DNA of 37,356 nucleotides from Bacteroidales bacterium (GCA_017882335.1 JADGPR010000025.1:1-37356), one strand, 5' to 3'. Shown: positions 8,322-17,078, numbered from the stretch's first letter. Notes: a model not told the origin generated them from the letters alone. Numbers and translations are program-made.

Positions 8322-8927
8322 CTATGTTACTAAATAAAGTAATGGAAACAAAAATATCCATATCAGGTCTACCAGGTGCCAGTACAATCCGCCATTTTCA
8401 AGCAGCACATAATGTTCATCGTTGATCAGTCCCATTCTGACCTTGGTCAATGCGATAACAAGAATTACGGCTCCGATCACAAGGTGAAGCATATGCAATC
8501 CGGTCATGAAAAAATAAAGGCTGAAAAAAAGAATATACCCATGTTTCAGCGACTGCATCAAGTCCGTGCCGGGGTACAAAGTCATCGAAATTTTATGTCC
8601 CCATTCAAAATATTTATCCACCAGAAAGATGACCGCACACAGTAGGGTTATACACAACAGGATGGTAGCCATTCGTTTGTCCTTTTTCTGGACAGCCGTG
8701 ATCGACATGGCGACCGTCATACTGCTGATTAGCAGAACCACCGTATTCAATGCCCCGATAAATGTGTTGAGTTGCAGGGAAGCCTGGTGAAAATCTGCTG
8801 TATACCTGTGACGCATCACTGCATAAACCAGGAATAATCCGCCGAAAAGCAAGATCTCAGTAAAGATAAATACCCACATTCCAAGCTTTGCGCCAACATC
8901 GTCCCGTTGCATTTCTATATGATCCAT
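8322..8927 (-). CDS. ctaE: Cytochrome c oxidase subunit III
   Basis: A 201-residue, five-helix subunit III of the short type common with caa3 oxidases. It stabilises subunit I and has no redox centre. Seen: GMWVFIFTEILLFGGLF at the first helix, DKYFEWGHKI, FFMTGLHMLHLVIGAVILV, and the diagnostic C-terminal run ENGGLYWHLVDLIWIFLFP. The ATG is at 8925-8927. It lies downstream of ctaD across composite spacer C. Confidence 0.95.
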   Translation of the reverse strand: MDHIEMQRDDVGAKLGMWVFIFTEILLFGGLFLVYAVMRHRYTADFHQASLQLNTFIGALNTVVLLISSMTVAMSITAVQKKDKRMATILLCITLLCAVIFLVDKYFEWGHKISMTLYPGTDLMQSLKHGYILFFSLYFFMTGLHMLHLVIGAVILVIALTKVRMGLINDEHYVLLENGGLYWHLVDLIWIFLFPLLYLVT

Positions 8928-9102
8928 GACAACTAATTACGAATTATGAATTATGAATTATGAATTGAGTTTATAAAGTTTGTAAAGTTTTTAAAGTTCA
9001 TAAAGTTATAAAGTACTATAGCTCTTTTTACTCACCAATTCACCAGTTCACCAGTTTTTTAACTCGCCAACTCGCCAACTCACCAGTTCGCCAACTCACC
9101 AG
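8928..9102. repeat. Composite intergenic repeat C (ctaD-ctaE spacer)
   Basis: On the plus strand: AATTACG then three AATTATG-type units, nonamers TTTATAAAG, TTTGTAAAG, TTTTTAAAG, TTCATAAAG and TTATAAAG, a diverged linker ending CTTTTTACTCACC, and a long octamer array (9031-9102) that alternates CTCACCAR and CTCGCCAA and touches the ctaD stop codon. It is the longest of the three copies. Confidence 0.9.
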
Positions 9103-10707
9103 CTAATCATAGTCATACGGATTATCCGGCACCGCAGGCGGAGTGGCGAAATTCTCCATCGGCGGGGGAGAAGGCAATTGCCATTCAAAGGTCTTTCCAC
9201 CCCAGGGGTTGGACGTAGCTTTTGCTCCGTTCTTCCGGAAGAGGTTCACGATAAGAATGATAAACCCGATCCCCAGGATATAACCTCCGATAGTAGATAT
9301 CTGTTGTGCCCATGTAAATTGAGGAAGATAATCAAAATACCTCCTGGGCATTCCCTCGATCCCGATGATAAATTGCGGAAAATACAGTAGGTTGAACCCG
9401 ATGAACAGAAATCCCCATGCAACATTCGCAACACGGATATTATACATCCTTCCGAACATCTTGGGATACCAGTAATGAATCGCTCCCAGGAAAGCAAAGC
9501 CGACACCTCCAAAAATGATATAATGGAAATGAGCAACAACAAAGGAAGTATCATGAACCTGGATATCGGTCGCCAGTGCACCTTGAATAAGGCCTGTCAA
9601 TCCTCCGATGGAAAATAAAAAGATAAAGGCAATGGCATACAGCAGCGGGGGTTTCAGGTCGATCGAGCCTTTATACATGGTGGCCACCCAATTGAAGACC
9701 TTGATTGCGCTGGGAACGGCTACCAGGAAAGTGAGTAGTGAAAATGTCCAGATGGCTTCTTTACTCATTCCTGAGGTGAACATATGATGTCCCCAGACAA
9801 AATAGCCTACCCCTGCAATGGCCAGGCTGGAAATCGCGATGGCTTTGTATCCGTAAATCTGCTTCTGACAGAAGGTCGGGATAATTTCCGTGATGACACC
9901 CATGGCCGGCAGGATCATGATATACACTGCAGGATGTGAGTAGATCCAGAACAGGTGCTGGTACAACACGGGGTCGCCACCCAGTGCAGGATCAAAGAAG
10001 CCGATATGGAACATTCTCTCGGCGATGATCATCAGTAAGGTAATACCAATCACGGGAGTAGCAAGGACCTGGATCCATGCAGTGGCATAGATCGCCCAAG
10101 GCAACAAGGGCATTTTGAAGAAACCCATCCCGGGGGTACGTAACCGGTGGATCGTCACAATAAAATTAATCCCTGTAAGGATGGAAGAAAAACCGAGGAT
10201 GAAGGCTCCGCTCACTGCTGCTATAACGTTGGTGTGTGTTTGAGTGCTGTAAGGCGCATAGAATGTCCAGCCGGTATCCGGTGGGCCGTTACCGGTAAAC
10301 TGGGAAATGACTACAACTGCTGCACCCAGGATATACAGGTACCAGGCAAACAGGTTGAGTCGCGGAAATGCGACATCGTTGGCGCCGATCATGATCGGCA
10401 TGACAAAGTTGCCGAAGACGACGGACAGTCCGGGGATCACGATCAGGAAGATCATAATAAGTCCGTGCAGGGTAAAGATGGCATTGTAGGTTTGCGGGCC
10501 GTAGAATTGTTGTCCTGGTTTAAAAAGTTCGGTTCGCATGGTCTCACCGAGGATCCCTCCCACGATAAAGAAAACCATGATAGACCAAAGGTAGAGCAGG
10601 CCGATCCTCTTATGATCGGTAGTAGTAAGCCATGCCATGATTCCTTTCCGTTTCCCGGTATCGATCAGATAACTCGGTTCTTCATGAAGATTTGTGTTCC
10701 CTGTCAT
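9103..10707 (-). CDS. ctaD: Cytochrome c oxidase subunit I, heme-copper type A2
   Basis: 534 residues with about twelve transmembrane helices: the catalytic subunit that reduces O2 to water and pumps protons. Heme and copper ligands seen: His81 (HGLIMIF), His258 in YSHPAVY, His307-His308 (HHMFTSGM) and His393/His395 (VAHFHY). The D-channel Asp is present in [10 protein letters not shown] (Asp111). The helix VI Glu of classic A1 enzymes is Ala260, with Tyr256-Ser257 just before the His. This YSHPxVY signature marks type A2, known from caa3 oxidases of Thermus and Rhodothermus. It is encoded right after SCO1 (16-bp gap) and before subunit III. Confidence 0.97.
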   Translation of the reverse strand: MTGNTNLHEEPSYLIDTGKRKGIMAWLTTTDHKRIGLLYLWSIMVFFIVGGILGETMRTELFKPGQQFYGPQTYNAIFTLHGLIMIFLIVIPGLSVVFGNFVMPIMIGANDVAFPRLNLFAWYLYILGAAVVVISQFTGNGPPDTGWTFYAPYSTQTHTNVIAAVSGAFILGFSSILTGINFIVTIHRLRTPGMGFFKMPLLPWAIYATAWIQVLATPVIGITLLMIIAERMFHIGFFDPALGGDPVLYQHLFWIYSHPAVYIMILPAMGVITEIIPTFCQKQIYGYKAIAISSLAIAGVGYFVWGHHMFTSGMSKEAIWTFSLLTFLVAVPSAIKVFNWVATMYKGSIDLKPPLLYAIAFIFLFSIGGLTGLIQGALATDIQVHDTSFVVAHFHYIIFGGVGFAFLGAIHYWYPKMFGRMYNIRVANVAWGFLFIGFNLLYFPQFIIGIEGMPRRYFDYLPQFTWAQQISTIGGYILGIGFIILIVNLFRKNGAKATSNPWGGKTFEWQLPSPPPMENFATPPAVPDNPYDYD

Positions 10708-10723
10708 GGATAGAATTTCTTAA

Positions 10724-11536
10724 CTATGAATTAGATGGATTTGAGGTTTCTTTTGATCTTGACTTTTTCCGTGATGAACGTACCAGTAAAGAGATAAAAA
10801 AGATCACGGCAATAAAAATGATGATGGTGGCGCTCACTTTGGTTATAGCCAGGCTATAACGCCTGCCGGCCGGGTCATAAGTGAAGCAAAAATCCAGTAT
10901 ACGGTTGATGGTTGGCCGTGAAATCCCTTTCTGGGCTTCGATCAGCGCCATTTTAACATCGAAAGGAAGGTACGATGTTCCATAAAGATAACGGGTGATC
11001 TTGCCTTCCGGGCTCAGGATGATGATGCAGGTCGGATGGATGAAATCGTTTCCTGCATGAATAAATTTATACCCTACTGCATTGGTGAGTGCATAAATAT
11101 TCGCACTATCCCCAGTCAGGTAGTTCCAATATTGTCCGTGGGGCCTGCTTTTATTATCAAGAAAGTTGTTCTTCTTGTCTAAGGCTTTATCCGGTGTATC
11201 CAGCGCATTGAAACTGACCGTTACAATCTGGTAATCTTTGCCAAGTTGCATATCCACTTTTTTTACGACATTCGAAACGCCGGCCAGCAATTGCGGGCAG
11301 ATTCCCGGACAATCAAAATAGATCAAGGCCAGGATGGTCGGGCGTTTGATCAGCTCCTTCAGGTTTACTGGTTTGTTGTTTTCATCCCTGAATGACAAGC
11401 CATCAGGAACGGTTTTGTCGAGGTGTTCAACAATCCCAACTTCAACCGTATCTGCAGGGTCTTGTGCCCGGACATGAAACCCTGCAAACCCCTGCATCCA
11501 GGCTATGATAATCAGAAGTGCAATTTTGTATTTCAT
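10724..11536 (-). CDS. SCO1/SenC family copper chaperone
   Basis: About 270 residues with a thioredoxin fold. It delivers copper to the CuA site of subunit II. Seen: a signal/anchor (KYKIALLIIIAWMQGFAGF), the copper-binding CxxxC in FDCPGICPQLL, the distal His in DFIHPTCIIILSP, and a C-terminal transmembrane helix (ATIIIFIAVIFFISLLV). The ATG at 11534-11536 is preferred since it starts the signal sequence. A GTG at 11569 overlapping the stop of the upstream gene by 4 bases is possible. SCO directly before the oxidase genes matches the gene order reported for alternative complex III-caa3 clusters. Confidence 0.92.
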   Translation of the reverse strand: MKYKIALLIIIAWMQGFAGFHVRAQDPADTVEVGIVEHLDKTVPDGLSFRDENNKPVNLKELIKRPTILALIYFDCPGICPQLLAGVSNVVKKVDMQLGKDYQIVTVSFNALDTPDKALDKKNNFLDNKSRPHGQYWNYLTGDSANIYALTNAVGYKFIHAGNDFIHPTCIIILSPEGKITRYLYGTSYLPFDVKMALIEAQKGISRPTINRILDFCFTYDPAGRRYSLAITKVSATIIIFIAVIFFISLLVRSSRKKSRSKETSNPSNS

Positions 11537-11565
11537 AATATTTCGTATTGAATCAAAAGGGTATC

Positions 11566-11979
11566 TCACGCTTGTGAAACAGGCTTGTCATCTTTGTACA
11601 TCCCCGCGATCATCAATGCTCCACCCATCAGGGAAGCATCTTTAAGGAGTTCGATCAATGCCAGGGTCGAGAATTTCGTATGCATCGACAGGATGGTTAC
11701 CTCTGTTGGATCAAAAAGCGCCGGAACATGGATGGTAAGGATGAAGATAAACAGCAAAAGAGCTAACAACAAACACGACAATTGAATGTACTTCTTTGCA
11801 ATGATGGAAATACAGGCGGCAATGAGTGCCAACCCGGTAATGATAATGGTATATCCGCCTCCGGGTATGAATGTGCTGATCATTCCAAGATAATAACTAT
11901 TCATGAGAAAATGGTTCAGTCCAAGTATGCCGAAAGGCAGGGCGAACAGGATTCTTCCGATGGTTGTAAGATATTTCAT
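11566..11979 (-). CDS. DoxX-like four-helix membrane protein
   Basis: A 137-residue protein with four predicted transmembrane helices and the DoxX-type opening GRILFALPFGILGLNHFL. The DoxX family includes the small subunit of thiosulfate:quinone oxidoreductase, but most members have no known function. The position inside a respiratory operon between the cytochrome c and SCO genes suggests a role in quinone interaction or oxidase assembly; this is inference. Gaps are short on the upstream side (12 bases to the cytochrome c stop). Confidence 0.7.
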   Translation of the reverse strand: MKYLTTIGRILFALPFGILGLNHFLMNSYYLGMISTFIPGGGYTIIITGLALIAACISIIAKKYIQLSCLLLALLLFIFILTIHVPALFDPTEVTILSMHTKFSTLALIELLKDASLMGGALMIAGMYKDDKPVSQA

Positions 11980-11991
11980 TTTTTGATTCGT

Positions 11992-12900
11992 TTAAATTGT
12001 CTGTTTCAATTTCTTTAATGAGATCAGGATATAAAAGATGAATCCCCACACGGTGACCAGTGACAGTGAGAAAGTGAGGATAAGCCATACAGGCGCTTTT
12101 GAACGAACCGACCACATGGCACGGGCATCGGTAAGACTTTTCACCATAACCGGTTTGCCGATGGAAAGCCTGGCTTTGACCTGATTTGCATATAGCAACC
12201 CGGTTTCATCTTTGACCCTTGCCATAATTTCCAGGATGCCGGATGGTCCGCCGGGCAAGTCGGAAGGGAAGTCGAACAAAACAAGCCCCCTGGCATTTGT
12301 CGTTTTCGGGTTGCCCACCGTGAGCGTACCAAAATAGCGTTTCACGTTCAGTTGAATATCGATGCCTTTTGCAGGAATTTCTGATTTGTCCTGCTTGATC
12401 TCTTTGCAAAGAACATAGAGTTTCTTATGCCGGTAATTGCAATACATCCGGAGTTTGACGTTTTTACTCCCGCTTCCTGTCTTTACAATGGGTGTTGGTT
12501 GCACATAGTTGGCATTAAAACTCCGGATATAGGAAATCACCTGCCAGCGTTCCTCTTCTGAAAGGATATTTCCGAACTGAGGCATGGGCGCTTTTCCGGT
12601 GGTGACCCTGTAGAACATCTCTCCGTCGGTTTGTTGCTGAAAAACAACAGAAGCGGGATCTCCCGGTGGAGGATTGATCTTGGCCCAGTTCTGTTTTCCC
12701 GGATCTCCATGGCAGGATTTGCAGTTTTTCTGGAATACATTCTCCCCGGTTTTTACCGTCTCAGGCGTGAATTGAAATGGGCACACCTTTTCTTTTACTT
12801 CCTTAGGAACCACCCAAACCGGTGCGGCTGATTGAGCAAATGCACTAATCCTTAAGACAATAAAAACGAAAAAGAAGATCCCCAGAAATTTCTTCATCAT
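11992..12900 (-). CDS. Membrane-anchored monoheme cytochrome c with C-terminal beta domain
   Basis: About 302 residues. Seen: a signal peptide (MKKFLGIFFFVFIVLRISAFA), a class I cytochrome c domain with CKSCH at 60-64 and probable axial Met106 (APMPQFG), an Ig-like or transthyretin-like region at about 120-260 (KNVKLRMYCNYRHKK..., RGLVLFDFPSDLPGG), and a C-terminal transmembrane helix (PVWLILTFSLSLVTVWGFIFYIL). The most upstream possible start is a TTG at 12909; the double ATG at 12895-12900 is preferred because it leads straight into the signal peptide. It most likely carries electrons from the Fe-S/NrfD module to the cytochrome c domain of subunit II, in the place ActE fills in alternative complex III. 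Confidence 0.82.
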   Translation of the reverse strand: MMKKFLGIFFFVFIVLRISAFAQSAAPVWVVPKEVKEKVCPFQFTPETVKTGENVFQKNCKSCHGDPGKQNWAKINPPPGDPASVVFQQQTDGEMFYRVTTGKAPMPQFGNILSEEERWQVISYIRSFNANYVQPTPIVKTGSGSKNVKLRMYCNYRHKKLYVLCKEIKQDKSEIPAKGIDIQLNVKRYFGTLTVGNPKTTNARGLVLFDFPSDLPGGPSGILEIMARVKDETGLLYANQVKARLSIGKPVMVKSLTDARAMWSVRSKAPVWLILTFSLSLVTVWGFIFYILISLKKLKQTI

Positions 12901-12927
12901 ATTAAACAATGTTTACTCCTTTGTTCA

Positions 12928-12990
12928 ATTCATAACTCATATCTCACCTCTCACATCTCACTTTTAATTCTGAATTCCTGCATTCCTGCA
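12928..12990. repeat. Short degenerate tandem repeats in NrfD-cytochrome spacer
   Basis: Heptamer-like units ATAACTC, ATATCTC, ACCTCTC, ACATCTC are followed by octamers GAATTCC/TGCATTCC. This is another example of the spacer-filling repeat class, with unit sequence different from spacers A-C. Confidence 0.6.
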
Positions 12991-12993
12991 TTT

Positions 12994-14322
12994 TTAATTC
13001 TTCTCCTCCACCAGTCCCCGTTCTACTGCTGTCTCCCTGATAGGGACCACCGGGAAAAATTTCGATAGCAGTGTTATAATGATCAGCGCCATAAAAAATG
13101 ATGACAAGGTGATCGCAATTTCTGTCAGGGTCGGGGTATATACTTTAAAATTGTAAGGCACATATTGAATGGGCAGGTAAGGGTGTTCCTGGGCGGGGAT
13201 CACAATGATATAACGCTTGAACCAGGAACCTATGAAAATGGCCAGTGAAATGATCAGCATTGGGAGTGGAGTCCTCATCTTCTGGAAAAGCATCAGGATG
13301 ATTGGGAGTATCAGTCCGCCGATCTGCACTGCCCAGAACATGAGCGCAAACCGTCCACCAAAAAGATCGTGCAGGTTGATGGCTTCTGCAGTCTTGAGCT
13401 TATATGCAGGGACAAGAAATTCGTTGATGTTAAAATAAAGGTATACCAGCATCACCATGACAAGAAGTTTCCCCATGTTGTTAAAATGCTGGTTGGTGAT
13501 GTAGTTGTGAAGTTTGTAATTTTTCTGGAAGAAATACATGGCGATGATCACGGCTGATCCGCCGGAGACGAAAGCCCCGGTGACGAAATAGGGTCCAAAA
13601 AGGGTGCTGTCCCAACCTGCGCGGAAACTCATGGCGAAGAGCCAGGAAGTAACGGTATGGATGGCCAGTGCACATGGGATAATGAGGATGAGAAGAATCC
13701 TGACACAACGCCGGATGATATGGTTTTTCTCTGGCGTATCCGTCCAGTTCAGCGACAGGACCTGGTAGGTTTTTTTTACCCATCCGGGCAGATGGTCGGT
13801 TTTTTTATGAACCCAGGCGATATCGGAGATCAGGGTAAGGAACAACAAAAGGGCGCTCAGAACAAAATAGGTTGTAACCACGGTGACATCCCAGAGAATT
13901 GGCGACTGAAACCTGCCATAGATAAATACATATTCAAGGCGGTCGGGACGCCCCATGTCCATGATAATGACCAATCCTGCGATGGCTGCAAAGGCTACTG
14001 CAATGATCTCTGCGATCCGGGCAACTGGCGTGATCCATTTGATCCCGATCAACCCGAGCACACCGCTGATCAGCATTCCGATCAGGCTGGTTGCGACAAA
14101 GAACACGAAGTTGGAGAGGTACATCCCCCAGGAGACGTAATCGCGGATCCCGGCAACACCCAGGCCGAAGCGAAGCTGAAGGGTATAGGCGTAAAGGCAA
14201 ATGCTCAGGCCGATCAGGAGAAAACCCATCCATATCTTGAATCCGCGTGTGATCCGGATATGAAACGTGAGGTCTTCCGTTATTTTGTTGAGCGCAGCGT
14301 TGTTTTCATCCATGTCGTTCAT
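12994..14322 (-). CDS. NrfD/PsrC-family quinol-interacting membrane subunit (ActC/ActF-like)
   Basis: 442 residues with about ten transmembrane helices. The NrfD family oxidises menaquinol or ubiquinol at the membrane and passes electrons to a partner Fe-S protein. Seen: RDYVSWGMYLSNFVFFVATS near the N-terminus, IMDMGRPDRLEYVF, and the block IHTVTSWLFAMSFRAGWDST that continues into a GPYFVTGAF segment and is typical of the ActC/DsrP/HmeB branch. The ATG overlaps the stop of the Fe-S gene by four bases (ATGA), so the two are translationally coupled and almost certainly form one complex. There is no second NrfD gene (ActF equivalent) in the operon. Confidence 0.9.
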   Translation of the reverse strand: MNDMDENNAALNKITEDLTFHIRITRGFKIWMGFLLIGLSICLYAYTLQLRFGLGVAGIRDYVSWGMYLSNFVFFVATSLIGMLISGVLGLIGIKWITPVARIAEIIAVAFAAIAGLVIIMDMGRPDRLEYVFIYGRFQSPILWDVTVVTTYFVLSALLLFLTLISDIAWVHKKTDHLPGWVKKTYQVLSLNWTDTPEKNHIIRRCVRILLILIIPCALAIHTVTSWLFAMSFRAGWDSTLFGPYFVTGAFVSGGSAVIIAMYFFQKNYKLHNYITNQHFNNMGKLLVMVMLVYLYFNINEFLVPAYKLKTAEAINLHDLFGGRFALMFWAVQIGGLILPIILMLFQKMRTPLPMLIISLAIFIGSWFKRYIIVIPAQEHPYLPIQYVPYNFKVYTPTLTEIAITLSSFFMALIIITLLSKFFPVVPIRETAVERGLVEEKN

Positions 14323-15317
14323 ATCTTTTTCGGTTCTGCGTCCTTTGATGGTTCAAAAGGGAATAACCTGTTTTTGGGTGGAAGGTAATAAACCCTGGGT
14401 TTGGTGCCGAGTTCAGGTAGCAGCTGGTATGCTCCGTTTTCGCTGAGCAATGTGCTGAGCCTGACGCTTTCTTTGGTTGTGCCATTGGTCACTGTATCTT
14501 CATTTTCATCCCCGAAATAATAGACTCCGTTCGGACAGGCGGAGACACAGTAGGGGAGTTTCCCTTCCCGCAGCCGGTCTGAACTCATCAGGCATTTGGT
14601 GATGGTGCCGATGCGCTGCGGAATGTTGAGTTCAATATTATAGGGAAGGTCTTTATCCTGTTCTTCGAACTTTGGTTTGCTCCAGTTCAGCATCCGTGCG
14701 GAATACGGACAAGCGGCGATGCAGAAACGGCACCCGATGCAACGTTCATTATCGATCAGCACGGGGCCATCGGGTCGTTTAAACGTGGCATCAACCGGGC
14801 ATACTGCAACGCAGGGTGGGTTGTCGCAATGCTGACAGGGTTTGGGCATATGGAACGCAGGAGTATGCGGATTCTCCTGCATCTGCAAGGTATTGATATG
14901 AAACTGGTCCGGGCGCAGGTGATGGGCAGCCTGGCAGGCAGCGATACACTGGCGGGCATTGCGGCATCTTGAAAGATCGATCACCCAGATCCAGCGCCGG
15001 CCGGGAATCCCTTCCCTGCCTCTTAATTGCATCTGTTGTTCAGGTGATTTCTCCAGGGCTTTCAACTCCAGCGAATCTACCTCCACAAGCTTGTTGTCCT
15101 GCGTCAGCAGTACACTTTTCTTTCCGCCTTTCGTCTTGGATTTTTCAAAAATGTCTCCGGAAAAAAGTGCGGCAGCACCGGCAGCGATTCCGGCTCCGAT
15201 CAAACCAATGTTACGTAAGAATTTTCGCCGGGAAGCCTGTTTTGAATTTTCCGGCTCAGAATTTTCCTGATTATGCTGATTAGTTTGGTTTTGTTCATTC
15301 TTCGGATGTTCTTCCAT
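14319..15317 (-). CDS. TAT-exported four-cluster Fe-S protein (ActB Fe-S part / NrfC / DsrO-like)
   Basis: 332 residues. Seen: a twin-arginine signal (SRRKFLRNIGLIGAG at 29-43), then four ferredoxin motifs. Motif I has Cys118, Cys124, Cys128 but Ala121 in the second ligand position. Motif II is complete (Cys161, 164, 169, 173), as is motif III (Cys193, 196, 199, 203). Motif IV has Cys242, Cys257, Cys261 but Ser245 in the second position. The domain is therefore the usual 16-Cys fold with two ligands missing. It is first gene of the operon, overlaps NrfD by four bases, and has no molybdopterin subunit beside it. The likely role is electron transfer from quinol via the NrfD subunit to cytochrome c. 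Confidence 0.9.
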   Translation of the reverse strand: MEEHPKNEQNQTNQHNQENSEPENSKQASRRKFLRNIGLIGAGIAAGAAALFSGDIFEKSKTKGGKKSVLLTQDNKLVEVDSLELKALEKSPEQQMQLRGREGIPGRRWIWVIDLSRCRNARQCIAACQAAHHLRPDQFHINTLQMQENPHTPAFHMPKPCQHCDNPPCVAVCPVDATFKRPDGPVLIDNERCIGCRFCIAACPYSARMLNWSKPKFEEQDKDLPYNIELNIPQRIGTITKCLMSSDRLREGKLPYCVSACPNGVYYFGDENEDTVTNGTTKESVRLSTLLSENGAYQLLPELGTKPRVYYLPPKNRLFPFEPSKDAEPKKI

Positions 15318-15345
15318 AGTCTTAGCGTCTGCCGGGTATCATATG

Positions 15346-15353
15346 CAAATATA
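15346..15353 (-). promoter_or_regulatory. Putative -7 box of the respiratory operon
   Basis: The minus strand reads TATATTTG (TAnnTTTG) 28 bases upstream of the Fe-S protein ATG. It is the only gene-start region in the operon with such a box close by. No TTG was found at the -33 spacing. Confidence 0.5.
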
Positions 15354-15395
15354 AAGAAATATTCATGTGAGAAAATCTAAAAAGATGAACCCGGT

Positions 15396-15431
15396 AAAAA
15401 AAAAAGAAGCTGCCTCGTACTGAGACAGCTT
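15396..15431 (-). terminator. Rho-independent terminator of the 519-residue T9SS gene
   Basis: On the minus strand the arms AAGCTGTCTC and GAGGCAGCTT enclose a 5-base loop, with one G-U pair, followed by a run of about ten U (after one C). It lies 45 bases after the stop at 15476 and insulates the respiratory operon. A near-identical hairpin follows the paralogous gene (17278-17310). Confidence 0.88.
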
Positions 15432-15475
15432 CCTGAAATTCCGCCTGGACTTCCGTCCTTTAGTGGAGAGATGAA

Positions 15476-17035
15476 TTATTGGATAACAACTTTTTTATTG
15501 ATAGTGCCATTGTCCAATATAGCTTTCAGGTTATAGATACCGGTGGTCAGTCCGGAAGTATTTATAGTAATCGTTTTTGCATTGACCGTCTGGTTGATCA
15601 CAACCTGGCCAGTTGCATTGTAAACCTGGATCTCTTTAATGTTAGTGGTAGCCTGAATTGTCATAACATCTTTTACCGGATTCGGGAAAACAGATACGGC
15701 ATTTGCATTGAGTTCATTGATACCAACACCGCCAACATGGATATAACCGGTTTTGACCAGTGTGTTTGTGCCAAAAGCGCTGGTAATAGCTAAGGTTACA
15801 TTTTTATTGCCGGATGTATTGTAAGTAATGGCAGGTGGGGTTTGCAATGTCGAAGTTGGCGGGGTACCACCCTGGAATGTCCATAAGAATGTGGTGGGAT
15901 TACCAATTGATTCGTTTGTAAATGTAGCGGTCCAGCCCAATGCGATGAGAGTATCCGGAGTTGAGAATTTTGCAGTAGGAGCCTGCAGGGAATCTCCTGC
16001 ATAGATGAACATACCACCGGTAGATTTTTTTGCAGCAGCGGAAGATCCTGCCCAACCAGTCGCGATATCAAGCCATGCAGTAGCCTGGTAATCGCCTCCT
16101 GCAGTTATTACCCACCAGTTCTGTCCTCCGTCGTAACTGAAAGATACCCCTTGATCTGTACTTGCGATACCGGCAGAACCCACATAAGTGCTGGTACCGG
16201 GAATATGAATAATGTATCGGGCATACATGCTACCACCAACAGCAAGATCTTGCCAAGTAGCACCGCCATCGGATGTAATACTAAGCGCAGGCTCGATACC
16301 TAGATTGAGGTAAGAACGATAGGCAATACCATGCAGTGCATCTGTAAATTCCGGGGCTACCACCTCAGCGTTTCCAAAGGAGGTCAACGCAGCAGTCCAG
16401 TGGAGTCCTTTATCGATGGAGTGGTATACCCTTCCTTCGTTGGTGCCAAACCACACATTGTCGCCAAAGGCACAATAATCTCCGGTTATTCCATATTCAC
16501 CACTTGATGAAGGAGCAGGAATGTTACCTGTGACCACACGGGTCCATGTTTCCCCTCCGTCAGAGGTGGTATAAATTTCGAAGTATCCCCCGAGCGGGTC
16601 GCCTATGGCAAAACCATCAAGGTTATTAAAGAAATGCATGGCGTCGGCAAAAGAACCTGATCCATAAGCTGTCCCTTTTTTAACCCAGGTTGTGCCACCA
16701 TTAGTGGTTTTATAAAGACCCTGGGTAGTCCCTGTGTTCATCACTGCCCAACAGGTATTCTCATCAATAGCAAATAATTGAGATAAACCGGTTCCGGCAT
16801 TGAATGTTCCTAATGTCCATGTCAAACCACCATCTGTTGATTTGGTATACGTATCAATGATAAGGCCTGTGGCACCAATACCATAAGCCCACAAGGCATT
16901 AGTGTTATTCATACCAACAGAAATCTGTCCAACACCCACGCCGACAGCAAGATGGGAATTGACTGCAGTCCATTGAGCTAAAGTGGCTAACGAGAAAGCC
17001 AGGATAGCCATTAAAGAAAGTAATGTCTTTTTCAT
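15476..17035 (-). CDS. T9SS-exported BNR/YCF48-like propeller protein with PKD domain (paralog 1)
   Basis: 519 residues. Seen: signal peptide (KKTLLSLMAILAFSLATLAQ), a propeller of Asp-box blades over about 25-340 (STDGGLTWTLG, TTNGGTTWVKKG, TSDGGETWTRV, SIDKGLHWTAA, TSDGGATWQDL, SYDGGQNWWVI), one PKD domain at about 350-435 (AKFSTPDTLIALGWTATF, FLWTFQGGTPP), and a type A sorting domain (VFPNPVKDVMTIQ...NKKVVIQ). The propeller resembles the YCF48/BNR family, which usually mediates binding. Its neighbour upstream is a close paralog with the same layout. The function is unknown; surface or extracellular location is expected. Confidence 0.85.
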   Translation of the reverse strand: MKKTLLSLMAILAFSLATLAQWTAVNSHLAVGVGVGQISVGMNNTNALWAYGIGATGLIIDTYTKSTDGGLTWTLGTFNAGTGLSQLFAIDENTCWAVMNTGTTQGLYKTTNGGTTWVKKGTAYGSGSFADAMHFFNNLDGFAIGDPLGGYFEIYTTSDGGETWTRVVTGNIPAPSSSGEYGITGDYCAFGDNVWFGTNEGRVYHSIDKGLHWTAALTSFGNAEVVAPEFTDALHGIAYRSYLNLGIEPALSITSDGGATWQDLAVGGSMYARYIIHIPGTSTYVGSAGIASTDQGVSFSYDGGQNWWVITAGGDYQATAWLDIATGWAGSSAAAKKSTGGMFIYAGDSLQAPTAKFSTPDTLIALGWTATFTNESIGNPTTFLWTFQGGTPPTSTLQTPPAITYNTSGNKNVTLAITSAFGTNTLVKTGYIHVGGVGINELNANAVSVFPNPVKDVMTIQATTNIKEIQVYNATGQVVINQTVNAKTITINTSGLTTGIYNLKAILDNGTINKKVVIQ

Positions 17036-17070
17036 TTCATTAAGTTTTTGGTTAATAATTATTATTTGAG

Positions 17071-17078
17071 CAAACTTA
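17071..17078 (-). promoter_or_regulatory. -7 box upstream of paralog 1
   Basis: The minus strand reads TAAGTTTG, 36 bases from the ATG, inside a stretch shared with the promoter of paralog 2 (TTATGTAAGTTTG...CAAATAATAATTA). Just upstream, 17082-17110 holds two copies of an ATTTTTATTGATA unit in tandem (15-bp period), so the spacing to any -33 element is disturbed and no good TTG is found. Confidence 0.5.

Noticed and set aside
10147-10713. 188-residue plus-strand frame
   Set aside because: Antisense to the first third of ctaD, with no promoter and low-complexity charged composition.
13657-14388. 243-residue open frame on the plus strand
   Set aside because: It lies entirely opposite the NrfD gene and its end, is composed of residues typical of an antisense shadow, and has no recognisable motif.
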